Origin: Lentisphaerota bacterium
GTDB taxonomy: Bacteria > Verrucomicrobiota > Kiritimatiellia > RFP12 > UBA1067
DNA length: 13,200 bases
Direction of reading: 5' to 3'
NCBI GenBank assembly: GCA_015061765.1
Contig: SUVZ01000063.1
Location: 1-13,200 of the forward strand
In this document: piece by piece, positions 4,892 to 10,476 of the stretch
How positions within the stretch are numbered: the first letter of the stretch is position 1
Layout: each line of letters starts with the position of its first letter
The notes under the pieces: generated by a model
Seen by the model: the letters and a program-made list of their open reading frames with translations, nothing else
Databases searched by the model: none
Told to the model about the DNA's origin: nothing
Program-made: the position numbers and the translations under genes

Positions 4892-7714
4892 TTATTTATC
4901 CAATGCTTCGACCCGCTTTTTGAACTGACGGTATTTTCGGAGGCGCATGTACCATTCACGATCAAGAGCGTTGGGATCCTCCCTCGCACCTGGCTTCAAC
5001 GCCGCCGCTCGCTTGCGTTCATACTCAACCTTATACGCATCAAGCTCAGCTTTCATCTCAGCCAGTTTCTTTCTAGCCGCAGCCTTGGCCAACTCCCTTT
5101 TCCGCGCCGTCTCATCAACCTTGCCGCCTACAGTCTGGATCTGGGCTTTGCTTTTCGCCGCCTCCGCAGCCTTACGGGCGGCATCTTCCTTGGCTTTGCG
5201 CTTCGCTTCCTCTTCGGACCTTAACTGTCGCTCTCTTTTTTCCTTTTCCGCTTTGAGTCTGGCTTTCTCCGCGGCCTGTCTAGACTCAGCGGCCTTGCGT
5301 TCCTCTTCAGCTTTGCGCTCTTCTGCAGCCTCTCGCTCCGCCTTTTCACGAGCCAACCGCTCCCTCTCCTGACGCAACCGTTCCTTCTCCGCCTCCAACC
5401 GCGCCATCTCCGCAGCCTTGCGTGCCTCTTCGGCCTTGCGTTCAGCAGCCGCCTTGCGTTCCGCGGCCTCTCGAGCCAAGCGTTCTGCCTCCACCCGGCG
5501 CAACGCCTCCTCTAAAGCCTTCTGCTGAGCCTCAGCCTTCCGCCTCCGCTCTTCCTGAATCCTTTTCTCCTCTTCCTCCTTCGCGGCCTGCGCCTTGCGA
5601 CGCTCCTCAGCCTCCCGTCTGGCGTTTTCCTCCGCGATGCGTTTCTCTTCTGCGATTCTCGCCGCTTCCCTGCGCTGCAGTTCAGCGGCTTCAGCCTTCT
5701 TCTTTTCGATATGCCGGTAGGCAACCCATCCGCCTACAGCAATTGAACACACCGCAACAACCGACAGCAGCGCAGTCACAGCAGATTTACGAACCGACCT
5801 CCGCCGCTCCTCTGCCGCATCTCGGCTGAGTTTCGCCAAAGCCTCCTCATCGGGCGCCACCGTTGCAGAGGTCTCAGGATCATCCTCCATCGGCTCATTT
5901 TCCGCAGCATCCACTCCGCCCAGAAATCCGTCCGACAGACGCTCCCCGTTTGAGTCCCTCTCATGTTCAAGCAAAGCGGACAGCCGCCGCTCGACCAAGG
6001 CTGCATCCTTTATGCGCCGTGCAGGATCCGGATCCGTCATGCCTTCAACCAACTTCACCAGCTCCGGCAAGTCACAATATGCCGATGAATCCAATTTAGG
6101 CGGTGTTCGGTTCTGAGCCCGCTCAAAGAAAACGCGATAGCCCGCAGCACCATCCGGAAGACGAGGATAGGCCATCTTTCCGCTGAGCGCTTCATAGAGA
6201 GCCAACCCCAAAGCATACACATCCATCCCCGAATCACCGCGCGAACCATCGATAACCACCTCCGGCGGCATGTAGTCGAGCGTACCTGGCACGTTGCCGA
6301 TGGTCTCGGTGCCTCTGGAGTCCCGCGCTATTCCAAAATCCATTATCGCGGCCTTGGACATCCCGTCGACAGGAAAATAAAGATTTGAAGGCTTAATGTC
6401 CCGATGGAAGAGTCCCTTGGAATGCAGAACCGCCAATCCGTGCGCATACCGCGCAAACGCCGTCAGCACAGTCTCTCGCGGAAGCGGATCCCCTGAAGAA
6501 CGCTTGATTTCATCCCGGAGAGAAAGTCCGGGCATTCCATCAAGATATTCCATGACGATGAAAGCCGAATCCGCGCCGCCTATCCCAACCTCGAAAAACG
6601 AGTGGAACCGCACAAAGCACGAGTCGGCGAGTTTAGACATCACCTTGGCCTCTCGCCTAAACCGGTCGGCATATCCGCTTTTCAGCAGATGCTTTATCGC
6701 GACAAGCCGTCCTGTGCGAACATCTCTCGCCTTGAAAACCTCGCCGAACCCTCCACGCCCGACATACAGCAGAAGCCGCCACGTATCATCGCCGTGCGAC
6801 AGCTCCCGGTATCGGATCCGCCGGAAATATTCTGCCAACTCTGAAAATGACTGCGTCCGGTCACTGCGCTTCTCCTGCAACGCCTTCGCCAGCATCTCCG
6901 TGGCTCCCGAAAGAACCTTGTTCACACGGCTGCTGATCTTGATCGGCGATATACTGTCCTCTGCATGGCTCCATCGCGAAAGGAACGCAAAACTCGCCTG
7001 AGAGTCATCTCCCGGCTGGCGGCGATACGGAGTACGCCCCGTCAGCATTTCATGCAGACAGACTCCAAAACTGAAGACATCAGATATCTCATCTCCACGG
7101 AAATCCGAATTGGTGAAATCCGGAGCCATGTAGTCGAAAGTGCCTATGAGATTGCCGCCGGTAGTGGTCGCGGCATTGTTGTCTTGGCGGGAAACCTCGA
7201 AATCGATAAGCTTAACGCCGCCGTCAGCGCACAGGAAAATATTTCCAGGCTTGATGTCGCGATGGACCATTCCGAGCGAGCAGATGTGCGTCAGCCCCGC
7301 AAGAGCGCCCTGACCTATGCGAAGAGCCTCATCTGCATCGAGGCCACAAGGGAAGCGGAGAAGCTTATCCTTAAGCGATTCGCCTTCAAGATACTCAAGC
7401 ACAACGACATGGATATCGTTGAACGGAGTGCTTTCCCTGAAGCATCCAAGATACCGGACAACATTGGGATGATTGATGCGAAGCAACTCATCCGTCCGCT
7501 CTTTCAGCCGACGAAAAAGACTTCTGCCCGCATCGTGTACAGGCATGACCTTCAACGCAACTACGGCGCCGACGGAGACGCCGGCAAATCCATCACGTTC
7601 GCAGACAGCCTTGTACACCGCGCCCTGACTTCCGACCCCAGACTTGAGGTCGGAAACAGTGCGAAAGCATCCTATGTGCAGATTCTTGTCCAAAACCTGA
7701 CCGACCGGGTTCAA
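4892..7714 (-). CDS. Tandem double Hanks-type Ser/Thr kinase with membrane helix and long charged helical tail
   Basis: The 940-residue protein has two cytoplasmic kinase domains. Domain 1 (about 18-300): glycine loop GVGSQG 26-31, Lys55, HRDIKPGN 151-158, but DFE at 171-173 in place of DFG, and APD for APE at 197. Domain 2 (about 312-580): GRGGFGEV 319-326, Lys341, Glu355, HRDIKPSN 437-444, DFG 459-461 and PPE 483. An acidic linker follows, then one membrane helix (about 644-666). About 200 residues of Ala/Glu/Arg/Lys follow, predicted as a long single helix or coiled coil, TolA-like in composition, then a short basic end. The start is TTG at 7714, overlapping the lipoprotein stop as TTGA; an in-frame TAA precedes it, so nothing longer is possible. 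Domain 2 looks active; domain 1 may be atypical or regulatory. Confidence 0.9.
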   Translation of the reverse strand: MNPVGQVLDKNLHIGCFRTVSDLKSGVGSQGAVYKAVCERDGFAGVSVGAVVALKVMPVHDAGRSLFRRLKERTDELLRINHPNVVRYLGCFRESTPFNDIHVVVLEYLEGESLKDKLLRFPCGLDADEALRIGQGALAGLTHICSLGMVHRDIKPGNIFLCADGGVKLIDFEVSRQDNNAATTTGGNLIGTFDYMAPDFTNSDFRGDEISDVFSFGVCLHEMLTGRTPYRRQPGDDSQASFAFLSRWSHAEDSISPIKISSRVNKVLSGATEMLAKALQEKRSDRTQSFSELAEYFRRIRYRELSHGDDTWRLLLYVGRGGFGEVFKARDVRTGRLVAIKHLLKSGYADRFRREAKVMSKLADSCFVRFHSFFEVGIGGADSAFIVMEYLDGMPGLSLRDEIKRSSGDPLPRETVLTAFARYAHGLAVLHSKGLFHRDIKPSNLYFPVDGMSKAAIMDFGIARDSRGTETIGNVPGTLDYMPPEVVIDGSRGDSGMDVYALGLALYEALSGKMAYPRLPDGAAGYRVFFERAQNRTPPKLDSSAYCDLPELVKLVEGMTDPDPARRIKDAALVERRLSALLEHERDSNGERLSDGFLGGVDAAENEPMEDDPETSATVAPDEEALAKLSRDAAEERRRSVRKSAVTALLSVVAVCSIAVGGWVAYRHIEKKKAEAAELQRREAARIAEEKRIAEENARREAEERRKAQAAKEEEEKRIQEERRRKAEAQQKALEEALRRVEAERLAREAAERKAAAERKAEEARKAAEMARLEAEKERLRQERERLAREKAEREAAEERKAEEERKAAESRQAAEKARLKAEKEKRERQLRSEEEAKRKAKEDAARKAAEAAKSKAQIQTVGGKVDETARKRELAKAAARKKLAEMKAELDAYKVEYERKRAAALKPGAREDPNALDREWYMRLRKYRQFKKRVEALDK
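5225..5485 (-). repeat. Internal repeat in the charged tail of the tandem kinase
   Basis: Residues 744-785 and 786-830 are two related units. Each begins ERLARE, continues through a variant of AERKAEEARKAAE and ends with a form of ARLEAEKER. The DNA copies are diverged. They lengthen the periplasmic helix and probably arose by tandem duplication. Confidence 0.6.
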
Positions 7715-8073
7715 TTACCCGAATTGACTTTTACCGGGGTTCCGGAAACGCGGGTTGTGTAGAAGCTCGGCAGAACAAACGGAACCAGCATGAAGAACTC
7801 CGTATCGACAGACATCGCCACGAGCGCATCGGCTCCCGGCACCTGCTCCAAAGCATCAGCCAAGGCATGGCGCTGTCCGGAGCCGCCCAGTCCGAATGTG
7901 AAGAAAAGCCAGCTTACCTGCGTGTTCGTGCCTGTGACATCCTCGGCAAGTACGGAATATTTCCCCTGCTCCACCGGAATCGAAGATGCACTGTAGGTAA
8001 GCGGGCTGGACATGCAACCAGCCAAAGATGCACCAACTGCCAGCATGGCGCCAAATTTCTTGATTCTGTTCAT
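7711..8073 (-). CDS. Small lipoprotein, about 120 residues
   Basis: The product starts MNRIKK and has a hydrophobic stretch ending in a lipobox LAGC (Cys20), so it should be lipidated after signal peptidase II cleavage. The mature part, about 100 residues, has the pattern FGLGGSGQRHALADALEQVP, then GADALVAMSVD, and a hydrophobic strand ending TTRVSGTPVKV. That layout recalls small periplasmic lipoproteins of the TRL/DUF6567 kind; I am not sure of the family. The ATG at 8073 is chosen over one seven codons earlier because AAAGGGA lies just upstream and it gives a proper signal peptide. The stop overlaps the TTG start of the tandem kinase, so translation is probably coupled, tying the lipoprotein to that kinase. 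Confidence 0.82.
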   Translation of the reverse strand: MNRIKKFGAMLAVGASLAGCMSSPLTYSASSIPVEQGKYSVLAEDVTGTNTQVSWLFFTFGLGGSGQRHALADALEQVPGADALVAMSVDTEFFMLVPFVLPSFYTTRVSGTPVKVNSGN

Positions 8074-8090
8074 TGTTTTTCCCTTTCTTT

Positions 8091-8717
8091 TCAATCCAAC
8101 TCAACTCCCAGTTCCTTGATTCTGGTAATCAAGGTGCCATTATGCGCCTTCGGTATATCCTCAAGGAACATGCGGGCGAAATTCTGTATCTCAGCATAAA
8201 CGCAAACAGGAACCTCCTCCTTGTCCTTATGGACACCAGTCGACTGCATCCGGTACTTCTTGTGGAAATATGGTTTCCTGTCCGTACTGACCGGATCGAC
8301 AAGCTTCACGGAAAAAACCATGTCGCATTTTATCTTCGACCAGCTGCGTTTCACGATGATACGCTCCGAATCGATCTCGAATACAAGCTTCGGGTGTTCG
8401 TCGGGGAGAGCCATGCGGAAATTTCCCGCGATGACCTTGTTGAATTCACGGTTCACCAATTCACGCACGGGGAAGCGCCCCGCGATGCTTGATCTCCCGG
8501 AAAACCCATCGCTCGACATCACGGCATAATCAACGCACTCCGCAAGATCAATGATCACAGGCACATTGCCGGTGTGCGCACGGAGCCCAGGAATCTCATA
8601 CGAGTTGACCAGCGCCGGAATATCCTTAGGTTCACGCAGTATATCAGGAGTGGAGCATCCCGATAGCAGAACAAGCACGGGAACCGCAGCACATACAGAA
8701 AAACTCACGCTCTTCAT
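8091..8717 (-). CDS. Lipoprotein of unknown function, 208 residues
   Basis: The N-terminus has a signal peptide with lipobox LLSGC (Cys21) followed by Ser-Thr, which in two-membrane bacteria favours the outer membrane. The mature protein alternates strand-like and charged segments (for example VPVIIDLAECVDYAVM, KLVFEIDSERIIVKRSW, CDMVFSVKLVDPVS), as in a soluble alpha/beta periplasmic domain. No catalytic motif or family is recognised. The ATG at 8717 has GAGGA about 8 bases upstream and starts 18 bases after the repeat protein. Its stop is 17 bases before the next lipoprotein. It may be a periplasmic ligand or partner of the kinase tails. Confidence 0.82.
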   Translation of the reverse strand: MKSVSFSVCAAVPVLVLLSGCSTPDILREPKDIPALVNSYEIPGLRAHTGNVPVIIDLAECVDYAVMSSDGFSGRSSIAGRFPVRELVNREFNKVIAGNFRMALPDEHPKLVFEIDSERIIVKRSWSKIKCDMVFSVKLVDPVSTDRKPYFHKKYRMQSTGVHKDKEEVPVCVYAEIQNFARMFLEDIPKAHNGTLITRIKELGVELD

Positions 8718-8735
8718 TTACATCATCCTCATTTT

Positions 8736-9287
8736 TCAGAACCATACATTCATGATCGGCATCATCATCATCGGGGAGGCTATATTCATGTTTATCAACC
8801 CAAGCTGAAGTCCGCTGAAATCCTCCGCAACGTTGTAAAGACCGATTTGCATCCCTGCGCCTTCACTAGTCACATTCACCAGACCCAGCTGAAGGCCGCG
8901 GATACCCCAAGTCATATCAACAACGCCCATCTGCATTCCGTAGTGCGCATCCTCGGTAAAATTCACGCATGAGAGCTGAAGGCCGCAGCATTTCTTCTGG
9001 CAGACATTGTAACCACCAGCAAGAAGAATTCCGCCAGATCCACCAGTAGTCCAGTTGCCAACGCTTCCAACATCCAATCCATACATGGATTTGTGACACC
9101 CAGCCAAAAGATTCAAACGCAACATCTTCACATTGACATCCGGTCCGGGGAGTTCAAGATATCTGACCGGAAGAATTCCCATTGATGTATAAAAAGTGCT
9201 TTCGCTTTCAGCGTCATCAGCCGAGAGCACAGATACAACCGATATAGCCGCAAGAAACATCACGATTTTTTTGATTTTAGTTTTCAT
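8736..9287 (-). CDS. Secreted outer-membrane-type protein with 14-residue GLQLGLVN repeats
   Basis: The 183-residue product has a signal peptide (MKTKIKK, hydrophobic core, cleavage likely after VLSA). From residue 102 it carries five tandem units spaced 14-15 residues: GLQLSCVNF, GMQMGVVDM, GLQLGLVNV, GMQIGLYNV and GLQLGLINM. Similar repeats occur in the Leptospira LA_2272-type surface repeat proteins, so a beta-strand-rich surface or barrel structure is likely. The last residues end in VWF; a terminal Phe is typical of outer-membrane barrel proteins. Cysteines at 96, 100 and 101 stand before the repeats. A longer start (GTG at 9335) is open but would put 16 polar residues before the signal peptide, so ATG at 9287 is chosen. 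A longer gap (73 bases) precedes it. Confidence 0.8.
   Translation of the reverse strand: MKTKIKKIVMFLAAISVVSVLSADDAESESTFYTSMGILPVRYLELPGPDVNVKMLRLNLLAGCHKSMYGLDVGSVGNWTTGGSGGILLAGGYNVCQKKCCGLQLSCVNFTEDAHYGMQMGVVDMTWGIRGLQLGLVNVTSEGAGMQIGLYNVAEDFSGLQLGLINMNIASPMMMMPIMNVWF
8772..8984 (-). repeat. Five tandem 42-45-base coding units (14-15 residues)
   Basis: The units encode G-(L/M)-Q-(L/M/I)-x-x-(V/Y/I)-(N/D) with a period of 14 residues (15 for the first). The DNA copies are diverged, so selection has kept the protein pattern. Confidence 0.7.
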
Positions 9288-9360
9288 TCTCTTTTTATTT
9301 TTCCTTTGTTGATTTTTTAACCATTGATTGAACACCAGCAGTTTCGAGTTTACGAACTTA

Positions 9361-10437
9361 CTAAACTAAAAACATAATCGCGATAATTATAGCGATAGCA
9401 AGCCCTGTAGTCAATAGCAACCTGAGCATAAATGCATTCCGTCGATTTCGCACCCTTGAAATGTCTGCACTCACTTCAGGATCCGCAAGAAAATCACTCA
9501 CACTCGGAATGGAATTTCTGTCCGGTATTGAGGAATAGTCCGCCGATTCGTGGCCCTTGTGAAGATAGGTGTCAATGATCTGCAGCAATTCATCTGCAGA
9601 GGCGATTCTTTTATCGACATTTTTGGCGCACATCCTGAGCACCAACGCCGCTGCCCAGTTCGGGACATCGGGATTGAGCCGTTTAACATCCGGTATGGGT
9701 TCCTCGCTGATGACCTGCGAAATGATCGCCATGGGCGTGTCACCGACATATGGTCGCCGTCCGCAAAGCATCTCGAACAGAATCACGCCAAGCGAATAGA
9801 TGTCAGCGCGCGAATCCACCTTCGATGCGTCCATAGCCTGTTCAGGGGCTACATATGCCGGCGTGCCGAAAGAGGCGCTGGTACGAGTATGCAGGGAATC
9901 TTCGTCGCAGACCTTCGCAATCCCCAGATCGACAAGCTTTGCGATTCCGCTTTCCGAAAACATAATGTTTTCGGGCTTGAGATCGCGGTGCACCAGCCCC
10001 ATTCGGGCTCCGGCATCCAATGCCGAGGCAATGCAACGCACTATCTCAACCGCTTCCAACACGGGAATGGGCCCCCCGAAAGCTATCTTGTCGCGAAGCG
10101 TTCCGCCGCCCATGTAGTCCATGACGGAATAATAGACGTTCTTTGCTTCATCATATCCGGCGTCATGCACGCGCACGAGATTGGAATGCTGTATGCGCGC
10201 GGCAATCTTCGCCTCGCGCACAAAGCGCCGCGCCATCTCCCCGTCCATGACGGTCTCGGATGCCGTCAGCACCTTTATCGCATACAATGTATCCAACATC
10301 GCGTGCCGAGCAAGATACACATCTCCCGCAGCGCCACGCCCGATGCGACGCTCAATCACATACCCCATGAAGCGATCCCCCGGGGAGAACGGCTCGGCGG
10401 ATTCGCCCGCGTTTATGAAATCATCATCCATCAACAT
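9361..10437 (-). CDS. Hanks-type Ser/Thr protein kinase with C-terminal membrane anchor
   Basis: The 358-residue protein is a complete bacterial eukaryotic-like kinase of the PknB class: glycine loop GRGAAGDV 33-40, Lys55 in AIK, helix-C Glu75, HRDLKPEN 150-157, DLG 170-172 (a common bacterial form of DFG), a Thr/Ser-rich activation loop (TRTSASFGTPAY) and APEQ 197-200. A juxtamembrane segment leads to one membrane helix at about 335-357, which ends the protein, so it has no outer sensor domain. It should phosphorylate Ser/Thr on membrane-near partners, perhaps the tandem kinases. The start at 10437 has GAGG 7 bases upstream; an ATG two codons in is an alternative. It lies 39 bases after the first tandem kinase. 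Confidence 0.95.
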   Translation of the reverse strand: MLMDDDFINAGESAEPFSPGDRFMGYVIERRIGRGAAGDVYLARHAMLDTLYAIKVLTASETVMDGEMARRFVREAKIAARIQHSNLVRVHDAGYDEAKNVYYSVMDYMGGGTLRDKIAFGGPIPVLEAVEIVRCIASALDAGARMGLVHRDLKPENIMFSESGIAKLVDLGIAKVCDEDSLHTRTSASFGTPAYVAPEQAMDASKVDSRADIYSLGVILFEMLCGRRPYVGDTPMAIISQVISEEPIPDVKRLNPDVPNWAAALVLRMCAKNVDKRIASADELLQIIDTYLHKGHESADYSSIPDRNSIPSVSDFLADPEVSADISRVRNRRNAFMLRLLLTTGLAIAIIIAIMFLV

Positions 10438-10476
10438 GCACCTTCCTCTCTACCGTCATTCCACATTGCCGTGATT

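Noticed and set aside
6965..7762. 265-residue plus-strand ORF
   Set aside because: Antisense to the first kinase domain, whose HRD and lysine motifs prove the minus frame.
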